Below are positions 9,256-18,452 of a stretch of DNA of 64,000 nt, piece by piece (the stretch's first letter is position 1; each line of letters starts with the position of its first letter). Below the pieces are notes generated by a model, which worked only from the letters and a program-made list of their open reading frames with translations, made no database searches and was not told the DNA's origin. The position numbers and the translations under genes are program-made. Source of the stretch: Aureococcus anophagefferens (Eukaryota > Sar > Pelagophyceae > Pelagomonadales > Pelagomonadaceae); contig NW_008705579.1 in the NCBI RefSeq assembly GCF_000186865.1, forward strand, positions 350,544-414,543. The letters are read 5' to 3'.

Positions 9256-11086
9256 TCGATGGTGTTGACCGTGAAGGGCCGCGTCGGGTTCGTCGAGCTC
9301 GGCAGCACGTTCGGCTCGCCGCAGACCTTGATGATGTCCGGCGCGTGGCCGCCGCCGGCGCCCTCGCTGTGGTACGTGTGGATCGTGCGCCCCTTGATGG
9401 CCCCGAGGCTGTCGTCGACGAAGCCGGACTCGTTGAGCGTGTCCGTGTGGATCGTGATCGCGACGTCGTTCTCGTCCGCGAAGGTCAGGCACGCGTCGAT
9501 GGCCGCGGGCGTCGTGCCCCAGTCCTCGTGGAGCTTGAGGCCCGCGGCGCCTGCGCGAGCGACGTCTTCGCGCGCGAAAGAAAAACGCGGGACGCCGCGA
9601 ACGCGCCGGCCTCGATGACCTCGAGGAGCCCGCCCGGGTCGCTCGTGTTGCCCTTGCCGGAGAACCCAAAGTTGAGCGGCAGGTCGTCCGTCGCCTTGAG
9701 CATCATCTCGACCTCGCTCGGCGCGGGCGTGCACGTCGTCGCGCAGGTGCCGGACGCGGGGCCCGTGCCGCCGCCGTACATGGTCGTGAGGCCCGACGCG
9801 ATGGCGTCGTCGCACTGCTGGGGGCAGATGAAGTGGATGTGCGTGTCGACGCCGCCGGCCGTGACGACGAGCTTCTCGCCCGCGATGGCCTCCGTCGTGA
9901 CGCCGACGGTCATGCCCGGCGTGACGCCGTCCATGACGTCCGGGTTGCCCGCCTTGCCGACGCCGACGATGCGGTTGCCCTTGAGGCCGATGTCGCATTT
10001 CACGACGCCGAGGACCGCGTCGACGACGAGCGCGTTCGTGATGACCGTGTCGAGGGCGTCCGCGGCCGCGCAGCCCGTCTGCTGGCCCATGCCCTCGCGG
10101 AGCGTCTTGCCGCCGCCGAACTTGCACTCGTCGCCGTATGACGTGAAGTCCCGCTCGACGCGCACGGACAGCGCCGTGTCTCCCAGGTGGACGACGTCGC
10201 CGACCGTGGGCCCGTAGAGCTCCGCGTAGTGGGACCGCTCGAGCTGCAGCGGCTCGCCCGGCGCGGACCCGGCGTCCTCGTGGCCGAAGCCGCGCGCGGT
10301 CACGCGGGCCATGACCTCGTCCTTGCGGTCGGCCGTCGCCGCGCCGTCGGTCAGCAAGTTTCCGCTGCGCACGACCCGGGCGCCCGCGATGTCGACCAGG
10401 CTCACGACCTTGCGCTCGCCCGGCTCGAAGCGCACGGAGCTCCCCGACGGCACGTTGAGCCGCCGGCCGTAGGCCTCGCCCCGGTCGAAGACGAGGGCCG
10501 CGTTCGTCTCGATGAAGTGGTAGTGGCTCCCGATCTGGATCGGCCGGTCGCCCGTGTTCGTCACCTTGACCTCGACGACCGCGCGGCCCGCGTTCAACGT
10601 CACCGCGCCGTCGCCGCAGGCGAACGCGCCCGGCGCCGCGGGCGCGGCCGCGTCGCCGAAGGCCGCGAGGTCCGGCGCCGGCAGGCAGGACCCGTGGAGC
10701 GCCAGATCCAAATCGCCGTCGAGGGCCGAGATGGGGTGGTGCACCGTGAGGAGCTTCGTGCCGTCGGGGAACGTGCCCTCGACCTGGACCTCGCCGACGA
10801 CCTCGGCGACGCCGGGTAGCACCTGGCGGCGGCCCAGGAGCCGCTGGCCCACGGTCATGAGCTCGGCGACGGACGCCCCGTCGCGGATCTTCTCGAGGCA
10901 CACCGTCGCGATCAGCGCCGTCGCCTCGGGCTGGTTGAGCTTGAGGCCCCGGGCCAGGCGCTTCTGGGCGAGAGCCCCCACCTGGTGGAGCTGCAGGTGG
11001 TCCGCCTCGCGCGGCGTGAGGTGGAGGCGCCGCTTTTGGAGGAGTCGGAGCGGCGCGCGCCGCGTGAGCGCCAGCATCGCGTCCAT
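8313..11086 (-). CDS. URE: Urease (fused gamma-beta-alpha, plant type)
   Basis: Urease hydrolyses urea to ammonia and carbamate. The exons are 11086-9607, 9550-9193, 9083-8685 and 8628-8313; the phases agree and give 850 residues, close to the usual 840 of plant ureases. The order is gamma ([21 protein letters not shown]), beta ([10 protein letters not shown]) and alpha. Active-site blocks are the nickel ligands [10 protein letters not shown], the carbamylated lysine in GLKLHEDWG (about Lys499, split codon at the first junction), [21 protein letters not shown] and [10 protein letters not shown]. Intron 1 (9551-9606, 56 nt) is GC-AG, because only the GC donor restores EAGAAGLK. Intron 2 (9084-9192) and intron 3 (8629-8684, 56 nt) are GT-AG. 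The start is the ATG at 11086. The gene is head-to-head with a carrier gene. Confidence 0.97.
9117..9134. repeat. G18 homopolymer in urease intron 2
   Basis: Eighteen consecutive G (C on the coding strand) lie in the middle of urease intron 2. The exact length is likely variable or mis-sequenced. Confidence 0.9.
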
Positions 11087-11220
11087 CCGCCGGAGCCGAT
11101 CGGGCAGCCTCAATCGACAAGGAAGGCGCCAAGGTGGCTTCTCGGGTTGATGATGCCGATTCTTGATTTTGTGGGAGCCTGCCTGAGCCTGAGCCTGTGG
11201 CAAGGCTGTAATCCAGGCCG
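11087..11220. promoter_or_regulatory. Bidirectional promoter between urease and SLC25 carrier
   Basis: This 134-bp interval separates the divergent urease and mitochondrial carrier starts. It is less GC-rich than the flanking coding sequence. It must hold both 5' leaders and core promoters, so the two genes probably share regulation. No motif could be assigned with confidence. Confidence 0.5.
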
Positions 11221-12039
11221 ATGGACGAGTGGCGCGCCGTCGCCATCGACACGCTCGCCGGCTGGGCCGCGGGCGTCGTGTGCACGGTGGCCTTCCAGCC
11301 CGTGGACACGGTGCTCACGCGCCAGCAGTACGAGGTGCGCGCCGCGGGCGCGGCGAGCGTCGTGCTGCGCCAGGGCGGCCTCTGGCGGGGCACGGCGCCG
11401 CTCCTCGCGCTCGTGCCGCTCCAGAACGCGCTGTTGATGGTCGGCTACGGCGCGGGCGAGCGCTGGGGCCGGGGCCTCGGGTCCGCCGCGGCGGAGCCGG
11501 CCGCGGCGCCGGCGCCGGCCGCGGTCTTCGCGGGCGGCTGCGCCGGCGGCCTCGCGCAGTCCTTCGTCGCGTCGCCCCTCGAGCTCGCCAAGGTGCGGCG
11601 CCAGCTCTGGCAGCCCGCGCCGCCCGTGGGCGCGGCGTTCCGGGGCCTCTCGGCGACGTTCTATCGGGACGTCGTGCCGCACGGCGTCTGGTTCCTCGCG
11701 TACGCGGACGCGAAGGCGCGCCTCGAGGCGAGCCGGGGCGCCGACGACGCCACGGTGCCCGTCGTCGCGGGCGCCTGGGCCGCGACGGTGGCCTGGGTCG
11801 TGGGCTACCCCTTCGACCTGCTGAAGACGCGGATCCAGGGCTCGCCGACGCCGCTCTCGCTGACGGGCGCCGCGCGGGACCTGCTCCGGCGCGAGGCCGC
11901 GCCGGGCGCCGTCAGCGCCGTCGCCGTCCTCTACCGGGGCCTCGGGCTCAAGCTCCTCCGCGCCGTGCCGTCGTCGGGCCTCAACTTCTTCGCCTACGAG
12001 TCCGCGAAGCGCGAGCTCGAGGCGCGATGGGCCGTCTAA
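11221..12039 (+). CDS. Mitochondrial carrier (SLC25) family protein
   Basis: The 272-residue single-exon protein has the three-fold carrier architecture. Each repeat has a signature with P-x-[DE] and a following basic residue: [11 protein letters not shown] (about residue 27), [11 protein letters not shown] (about 118) and [11 protein letters not shown] (about 199). Gly/Ala-rich hydrophobic helices lie between them. Short termini and the absence of EF-hands argue against a calcium-regulated carrier. The substrate cannot be read from sequence. Its head-to-head position with urease makes a nitrogen or one-carbon metabolite plausible, but that is context only. It converges on the epimerase gene, with 47 bp between stops. 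Confidence 0.9.
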   Translation: MDEWRAVAIDTLAGWAAGVVCTVAFQPVDTVLTRQQYEVRAAGAASVVLRQGGLWRGTAPLLALVPLQNALLMVGYGAGERWGRGLGSAAAEPAAAPAPAAVFAGGCAGGLAQSFVASPLELAKVRRQLWQPAPPVGAAFRGLSATFYRDVVPHGVWFLAYADAKARLEASRGADDATVPVVAGAWAATVAWVVGYPFDLLKTRIQGSPTPLSLTGAARDLLRREAAPGAVSAVAVLYRGLGLKLLRAVPSSGLNFFAYESAKRELEARWAV

Positions 12040-12086
12040 ATTTCTAGCGTCGTTCTCGAGCCCGACGCTGAGACTCGTCGCCCGCA

Positions 12087-13544
12087 CTACAGCTCGCGCC
12101 GCCTCTGTTCCATGGCCGCGAGCTTGGCCGCGAGGCCCGCGTCGGCGTCGAGCGGCGGCGTGGCGGGCTCGCGGGACCGGCGCCGCACGGCGACGTGGTA
12201 CTCCCGCGCGGCCGCGTCCTTCGCGTACCACGCGACGACCGCGCGGACCGCGTCCCGCAGGGGCGTCGGCCGCCAGTCGAGGGCGAGCAGCGCCTTGTGC
12301 ACGGCCACGGGGCCGACGTCGTGCTGGGGCATAGACGCGACGGCGGTTTCGTCGAGGACGGCGGTCGCGTTCGCCACCTTGGCGACGACCTCCGCCATGT
12401 CGGCGACGGTGACGCGCGCGACGTGCGCGACGTGGAAGACTTCGCCGTAGGCGGCTGCTCCGGCCGCGTGCGCGGCGAGCACGGCGTCGACGACGTCCGG
12501 CGCGTAGACCCACGACATTTTGGGCGCGGCGCCGGCGGGCTGGCCCCGCGGCCGCACGCGCTCCGGCGGGACCAGCGTCGCGACGGGCCGCCCCGCGAGA
12601 ATCGGGTCGACGAAGCTCTCGAAGAACCCGCCGAGGTTGTCGTAGACGCCGTAGACGTCCGGCAGGCGGAGCGACGTGTAGGGAAACCTGGGCAGCACAA
12701 GGGTGATTCAACGTCGCTTCAACGTGAGTGTTCCGCGCGCGCGTTCCGACAAAAGCATCCACGCTTCGAGACCGTTCCGAGAGATGATCGCTCGTCCAAA
12801 AGTCAGCCGAACGAGTGGAAAACGACCGAGATAGGAGCCATTGAAGTTGGGAATTTCGCTCTCTTGTGCTGCCCTGAGGGAAACCGCTCCGACTCCCAGG
12901 CCTCGGCCAGGGCCTCGTCGCAGGAGAGCTTCGCGCCGCCGTAGCGCAGCTGGTACGCGCCCTCGGGCGTCCGCGCAGCGACCGCCGCGTGCGCCGCGGC
13001 CTCGTCCGGCGGCGGCCGCGCGCAGCAGTCTTCCGCGAGCGGCAGGCCCCCGTCGAGCGGCAGCGGCGTCGCCTGGTAGACCTAGGACACGCGCGTCTTT
13101 GGGGGTGTGAGACGCGTACGCCGCACGGGTCGAGACCGAGTCCGTCGAGATGTGCACGAAGTGCGCGCCCGTGCCTCGGAGCGCTCGCACGGCGTCGAGC
13201 GTGAACTGCCGTTCGAAGCCGACGAAGTCGACGACGAGATCCCAGGGCCCGCGCTCCGCGACGAGCCGCGCGAAGCGCTCGCGCTGGTTCATGCGGTCGC
13301 ACTTGAGGTGCGCGAGCTTGCCGCTTGCCACGGCCCGGCGCAGCGTCTCCGGCAGGACCGTGTGGCCGCGATTGAGCATGGCCACCTCCGCGCCGTCGAA
13401 CTCCAGCAGCCGCTCGACGAGGTGGCGGCCGACGAACTGCGTGCCGCCGATGACGAGGGCGCGGCCTCGGAAGGCGTCGCAACGTCCGAGCAAGGCGAGA
13501 AGGGAGAGCGCGCGCATCGTCTGAGGGCAGCCCATCGTCAACAT
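12087..13544 (-). CDS. CSP41-like NAD-dependent epimerase, probably plastid-targeted
   Basis: This is an extended-SDR protein related to chloroplast stem-loop RNA-binding protein CSP41. The exons are 13544-13137, 13081-12885 and 12687-12087, giving 401 residues. The nucleotide-binding motif is VIGGTQFVGRHL. Later blocks are DLVVDFVGFE, VHISTDSVYQATPL, QLRYGGAKLSCDEA and ERFPYTSLRLPDVYG. Intron 1 (13082-13136, 55 nt) is GT-AG and restores STDS-VYQ. Intron 2 (12688-12884) is a family-1 introner element with a GT donor from the target duplication and restores SERFPYTS. The leader (from MRALSLLALLGRCDAF) is a signal peptide followed by Phe at the likely cleavage site, as in plastid proteins of algae with secondary plastids. 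An RNA-binding or endonuclease role versus a sugar epimerase role is not settled. Confidence 0.85.
12688..12876 (+). mobile_element. Introner element, family 1, copy a (intron 12688-12884 of the minus-strand gene)
   Basis: This 189-bp element has ends CTGGGCAGCACAAG and the complement of CAGGGCAGCACAAG. The target duplication AGGGAAAC is at 12680-12687 and 12877-12884. On the host (minus) strand the intron starts GTTTCCCT inside the duplication and ends CTGCCCAG at the element end. It is therefore a GT-AG intron made of duplication plus element. The internal orientation is antisense to the host gene. Confidence 0.95.
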
Positions 13545-13729
13545 TCAGGTACCTTTGGCTGTCGCGAATAGATCTGCATTGTTCAACTTGCTTTTTGGCC
13601 CTTTTTTGATGGAAAAAGTTGATGGAGAATCGTACGAAAGTGCGGCTGCACGAGGGCTGCCGCTCCCGGTCCGGACCGGGCGTCCCGCACACAGATGTGG
13701 GCAATGTTTGAGTCAGCAGCCCGCGCGTG

Positions 13730-16700
13730 ATGTGGGCGGTGTTGCTGATGGCCGCCGCGGCGGCCGGGCTGCTGGCGACGGAGGGCCGCACGGCGCAGCA
13801 GATCGAGGCCGTCGCGGCCGCGCTCCTCGCCGTCGACGACCTCAACGCCGCCTACGCGTCGGACAACATCACCTTCACGCTCGCGGCGGCCTGGGGCGAC
13901 TACGACGTCGACGTCGTCGAAGCGTCGACGAACGCGACGGCGGGCGGCTTCGTCGTCCTCGCGCGGCCGCCGCCCTGCGACGTCGGGACGGCGTGGAACG
14001 GCACGGCCTGCGAGGCCTGCCCGCCGGGCTTCACGCGCGTCGAGGGCGACGCCTGCGCGCCCTGCGCGCCGGGCTCGTTCTCGGACGACCGCCTGCTCTG
14101 CGAGCCCTGCGACGAGTACTCCTACCAGCCGGCGTTCGCGGCGGCGTCGTGCCTCGCGTGCCCGGCGAACGCGAAGCGCGTGTCCCAGCGGGGCCTCGTC
14201 GTCGGCGACGGCTCCTCCGTGGACCAGTGCCTCTGCGAGGCCGGCTTCTACAGCACGGCGCCGCTGCCGAACGCGACGGCCTTCGACGACGCCTGGGGCG
14301 CGCCGGGCGTCGCGTGCGCGGCCTGCCCCGAGGGCGCCGTCTGCCGCGGCTACGCCTACGCGCCCTACAACGAGAAGAACTACTGGGCGGACCCGGCGAA
14401 CCCCGCGGTCGTGCAGGAGTGCTACAACGACGGCCAGTGCAAGCGCAAGTTCCGGTGCTTCGAGGCCTACGAGGGCCGCGCGTGCACGGAGGTGCGGACG
14501 CACGAGTACTTCCTCCTCGGCGGCGCCCTCGAGCTCAAGTGCCCGTCGACCTTCGGCGCGCGCCTCGCGCTCACGGTCTCGCTCGTGCTCGTCGCCGTCG
14601 CCGTCTGGATCTTTTTCAACAGCCTCGTGCTGGCCGAGTGCGAGCTCTTCGACATCCTGCTGAGCTACGTGCAGACCGTCGCCATCATCTCCTCCTTCCA
14701 CATCTCCTGGCCCAAGCACGCGCGCTACCTCTTCGTGTTTTTCAGCCTGCTCCTCTTCGACGTCGACGCGGTCGCGCCGAACTGCCTCGTGCGGTGGACG
14801 AACCGCCACGCCTACGCGGCCCAGTACGGCCTGTGCCTCGTGGGCACGCTCAAGTGGTACAAGGTCGGCGGCCTCCTCGCCGCGAAGCTCTGGCGCGAGC
14901 CCGAGGCGCGGTCGTTCCGCGGGGTCCGCGACGCGTTCCGCTTCGAGACGGGCGATCTCAGCGACGTCGCCGTCGACGCGCTCGTGACGTCGCTGACGGT
15001 CCTCGACCTGCAGCACTTCATCCTGACCTACAACTTCTTCTCGGCGCGCCCCGGCGTCCCTTTTTTTCTTTCTTCGAGCGCGACGCGCGTCCCCGCGTCG
15101 CAGATCTTCAAGTGCTCCGACGGCGACGTCGACGGCGTCGCGTCGTACGTGCTGAGCATGCCCGACATCCGCTGCGAGTCGCGGCTCCACAAGAAGCTGC
15201 TGGCCGGCAGCGCCCTGCTCTGGATCATCGCGGGCGTCGGCATCCCCCACGCGATCATGGTCAAGATCTTCCGCGAGTACGCGACGCACGCGGGCTGCCA
15301 CAGCCCCGCGGTGCTCGCGCGCTTCGGCTGGTCCTTCGAGCGCTTCCGGAGCCCGCTCCACTTCTGGTACATCGTGCTCAAGTGGCGGTCCATCCTCATC
15401 TGCGCGATCACGACGCTCGACGACGGCGCGGTCCAGCTCTTCTGCGGGTCCGCGGTCATCGCCTGTGTGGATTCCAAATCTTCAACCCGACTTCAATGTG
15501 AGCGTAATCGACGGTTTCGACGCGAGGCTTTCTACCGTGCTTCGAGAACTTCACCAGAGTAATCGATGCGTCCAAAAATCAGCCGAATCGACTTCGATTT
15601 GACCGAGATAGAGAGTTCTGAAGTTTGGTGGGGACCCCCAAACCAGTGGTTGATTTCCACACAGGTCATCGCCGTCGAGCAGACGCTGAGCCTGCTGTTC
15701 CGCCCCTACGAGAAGACGCTGCTCAACGGCGTCGACACGGCGGGCTTCGTGCTCGTCGCGGCCTTTGCGTCGTCGACGATCGTCCTATTCTCCGACGAGG
15801 CGCACCGCTTCAAGCAGACGTGGCTCGTGTCCGTCGTCGCGTTCGTCGTCGCGGCGTTCGGCGCCGTCGCGGTGCACGAGGTCCTCGCGAAGCGCGACCG
15901 CCTCTTCAAGCAGGCCGCGACGCAGGAGACGAAGCGGCGGTTTCGCGTCGACGACCACCGGGGCATCCTCTCGAAGCGGCTGTCGGAGTTGCAGCACCGC
16001 GCGTCGTCCGTCGCGCACGAGCTCGTCGACAGGGCGCTGCACCACCACGGCCGGTCGAGCCCCTCGAGCCGCGACGCGCCGAAGCACGCGGCGGAGGGCG
16101 GGCGGCGCGTCGACCCGGAGCTGCTCCTCGACGCGGTCGCGGAGCTCAGCGACACGCTCTGCGGGAAGCCCTGGCACGCGTTCGTGACGGACCCGGACAC
16201 GTCGGACGCGGTCTGGGACGACTACCGCGACGCGTCCCTGGCCATCCGGCCCTTCGTCTGCGACGCGTCGCCGACGAGCCGCTACTCCGCGGACGCGCGC
16301 GCGTGCTACTGGCGCCTCTTCTGCAAGGCGCGGCCCCGGCGTCCCATTTTCTTCCTCGAGCGCGACCCGCGCCCCCTCCGCAGAACTACCCGGGCGTCAT
16401 CGACTTCGTCGTCGAGGAGCTCACGCACGTGGAACGGACGATCTACTTCGGGTGCATGCTGCGCCTCGAGCGGTTCCTCCAAAAGGACGGGCACACGCGG
16501 CTCCACGATTTGATCGAGGAGGCGGACCGGTCGTCGATCCTCTACTTCCTGCTGTCGGCGTCGAAGGCCGACGCGGACAAGCTCGTCACGGTGCTCCACG
16601 GCATCCTCCGGAGCGCGGACGCGGACGCCGCGGCCCGCGGCGACGCGCTCTGCCGGCCCCAGGGCAGCACAAGAGAGCGAAATTCCCAACTTCAAAGGCT

Positions 16701-17252
16701 CCGATCTCGGCCGTTTTCCACTCGTTTTGGCTGACTTTTGGACGAGCGATCATCTCTCGGAACGGTCTCGAAGCGTGGATGTGTTTTCCGTAACGCGCGC
16801 GCGCGGAACACTCACGTTGAAGCGACGTTGAATCACCCTTGTGCTGCCCAGGCCGGCCCCGGCGCGCGCGGACGGACGTCGCGGGCCGGCGGCCCTCCTA
16901 CGGGCTCCAGGACCTCGCGACGCCCGGCGGCGTCAGCTCGAGCCTCGCGGCGGTCCAGGACCAGGTCAGTGGCCACGCGAACGAGCACCACGCGAAGCAG
17001 CACAAGACGACCGTCGAGGACTGCGAGAAGGTCGAGGTGCGGGCCGTGCTCCTCTCGCACGTCGTGACGAAGAAGGACGCCGACGACGAGGCGCCCGTCG
17101 TCGTCGTCGACGACGAGATGCCCGAGGCCCTGGGCGAGGTGGCGCGCCGCGAGTCGCGGCGGGCCCTCGTGCCCTACCCGGAGTCGCTCGGCGCGTTCTT
17201 CTGCGCGTCCCAAGACGACCCCGTCGTCGGCATCTACGCCTGCGGCGACTGA
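13730..17252 (+). CDS. Secreted-type cysteine-rich, multi-pass membrane protein (ephrin-receptor-like GCC2/GCC3 repeats)
   Basis: The five exons are 13730-15043, 15104-15454, 15665-16327, 16384-16651 and 16852-17252, about 998 residues. A signal peptide (MWAVLLMAAAAAGLLA) leads a luminal region. This carries tandem CxxC-rich repeats (ACPPGFTRVEGDACAPCAPG, CEPCDEYSYQPAFAAASC) of the type annotated as ephrin A/B receptor-like in stramenopiles. Several transmembrane helices follow (LALTVSLVLVAVAVWIF and others), then a long cytosolic tail. Introns 15044-15103 and 16328-16383 are short, with GCGCG donors; for the first, an internal GT at 15056 would also keep the frame. Introns 2 and 4 are introner elements of family 2 and family 1, so one gene hosts both families. 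The ligand and role are unknown. Confidence 0.85.
15463..15664 (+). mobile_element. Introner element, family 2, copy b (intron 15455-15664)
   Basis: This 202-bp element begins CTGTGTGGATTCC and ends with the complement of CTGTGTGGAAATCAA. The target duplication GTCATCGC is at 15455-15462 and 15665-15672. The intron begins GTCATCGC and ends CCACACAG (GT-AG, phase 0). Splicing restores GSAVIAVEQTLSLL. It aligns along its length with the copy at 1377, with the same orientation relative to the host gene. Confidence 0.95.
16660..16851 (-). mobile_element. Introner element, family 1, copy b (intron 16652-16851)
   Basis: This 192-bp element lies in the plus-strand gene with its interior antisense to it. 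The ends are CAGGGCAGCACAAG and CTTGTGCTGCCCAG. The target duplication GCCGGCCC is at 16652-16659 and 16852-16859. The intron is GC-AG (CT|GCCGGC), phase 1, and restores DALCRPRRARTD. Confidence 0.94.
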
Positions 17253-17456
17253 GCGGGCGCTCGGATGTCGCTAACTTTCGTTCGGTCGAGTCCGAGGAGG
17301 AGAAGGAGGCGGCTGTGCCTCAAGCGCCGGGCGTCCTGGGCTAGCGTCCTTCAAGTACCCGGCACGGTCCGAATATATTTGGCTTCTTGGCCAACTCAGT
17401 GAGGCCGGGCTGCTTCCGCACCATCGTCGGCGCCGTCAGCGCCGCGTGCCACCACC

Positions 17457-18398
17457 ATGGGCCTCGTCAACAGCGTCGGCTCTCGCGCCATGCGCCCTCC
17501 GAACCCGCCGTCCTACGGCCTCGAGGCCGACGGCGACGGCTGGCGCTTCACGAGCCCGCCGCTGGACTACGGCTGCGCCGCGTGGTCGCCGCAGAACAAC
17601 TACGCCAACGGGTGCCCCATCGGGTTCCCCGGCGCGCGCAAGGCGCGGTCGTCGCACCTCGCGCACACCGTGACGAAGCGGCGCAGCGCGGAGACGGGGC
17701 GCGACATCGCGCTGCTCCGCGTCTACTCGACGGAGCCGAGCGCGGCGCGGCCGACGCTCCTCTACTCCAAGGGCAACAGCTTCGACATGGGCATGCTGCG
17801 CTACCACTGCGTCCAGCTGGCGCAGCTTTTCGACGTCGACGTCGTCTACTACGACTACGGCGGCTACGGCGCGTCGTCGGGGTCGCCGTCCGCGGCGGGC
17901 ACGGTCGCGGACGCGAAGGTCGCCGCGGACTACGTCGAGGAGCTCGGCGTCCCCTGGAGCCGCGTGATCCTCTACGGCTTCTCGCTGGGCAACGGGCCGA
18001 CGTGCGCGCTCGCGGGCGACGTCCTCCGGGGCCGGGGCCTCCGGGGCGTCATCCTCCGGTCGGGCTTCGTCTCGGGCGTCGCCGCGGGCACGGACCTCGT
18101 CCAGCGCTACGCCGCGTCCTACGTGCCCGCGGGCGCCCTGCCGAGCTGGATGGACGTCTGGCCCAACGAGAAGCGCTGCGCGGACTTCGACGCGCCGACG
18201 CTCGTCGTCCACGGGTCGCGGGACGAGCTCCTGTCCATGTGGCACGCGGAGCGGCTCCTCGCGGCGCTGCCGGAGGGCCGCCGCGCCGCGCCCTTCTTGG
18301 AGGACATGGGCCACTTCGACGTCGAACGGCACCCGGCCTACGTGCCGCGGCTCCGGAGCTTCATCCACGGGGAGACCGCGAAGGCCTCGGCGGCCTAA
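17457..18398 (+). CDS. ABHD17/FAM108-like alpha/beta hydrolase, predicted N-myristoylated
   Basis: The 313-residue single-exon protein resembles ABHD17-type serine hydrolases, which remove palmitate from membrane proteins. The Pro-rich start PPNPPSYGL is typical of that group. The nucleophile is in GFSLGNG (about Ser176), the acid in HGSRDELL and the His in GHFDVE. The oxyanion-side block is LLYSKGNSFDMG. Family members are usually anchored by palmitoylated N-terminal cysteines. Here the start MGLVNS fits an N-myristoylation signal (Gly2, Ser6). A 17-bp segment from the end of the coding region (18360-18376) recurs in the 3' UTR (18416-18432). Confidence 0.85.
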   Translation: MGLVNSVGSRAMRPPNPPSYGLEADGDGWRFTSPPLDYGCAAWSPQNNYANGCPIGFPGARKARSSHLAHTVTKRRSAETGRDIALLRVYSTEPSAARPTLLYSKGNSFDMGMLRYHCVQLAQLFDVDVVYYDYGGYGASSGSPSAAGTVADAKVAADYVEELGVPWSRVILYGFSLGNGPTCALAGDVLRGRGLRGVILRSGFVSGVAAGTDLVQRYAASYVPAGALPSWMDVWPNEKRCADFDAPTLVVHGSRDELLSMWHAERLLAALPEGRRAAPFLEDMGHFDVERHPAYVPRLRSFIHGETAKASAA

Positions 18399-18452
18399 AA
18401 TAGCACCTCGGTACCTTCATCCACGGGGAGACGAAAATGGAACCTCCGTTAC

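Noticed and set aside
4598..12039. Bacterial contamination or an operon as the explanation for the urease cluster
   Set aside because: The urease has three short introns matching other genes on the contig, is the fused plant type, and lies beside eukaryotic carrier and epimerase genes.
13555..13725. Lower-GC stretch before the cysteine-rich membrane gene considered as a seventh introner
   Set aside because: No inverted ends, no target duplication and no shared core block; it is more likely promoter and 5' leader.
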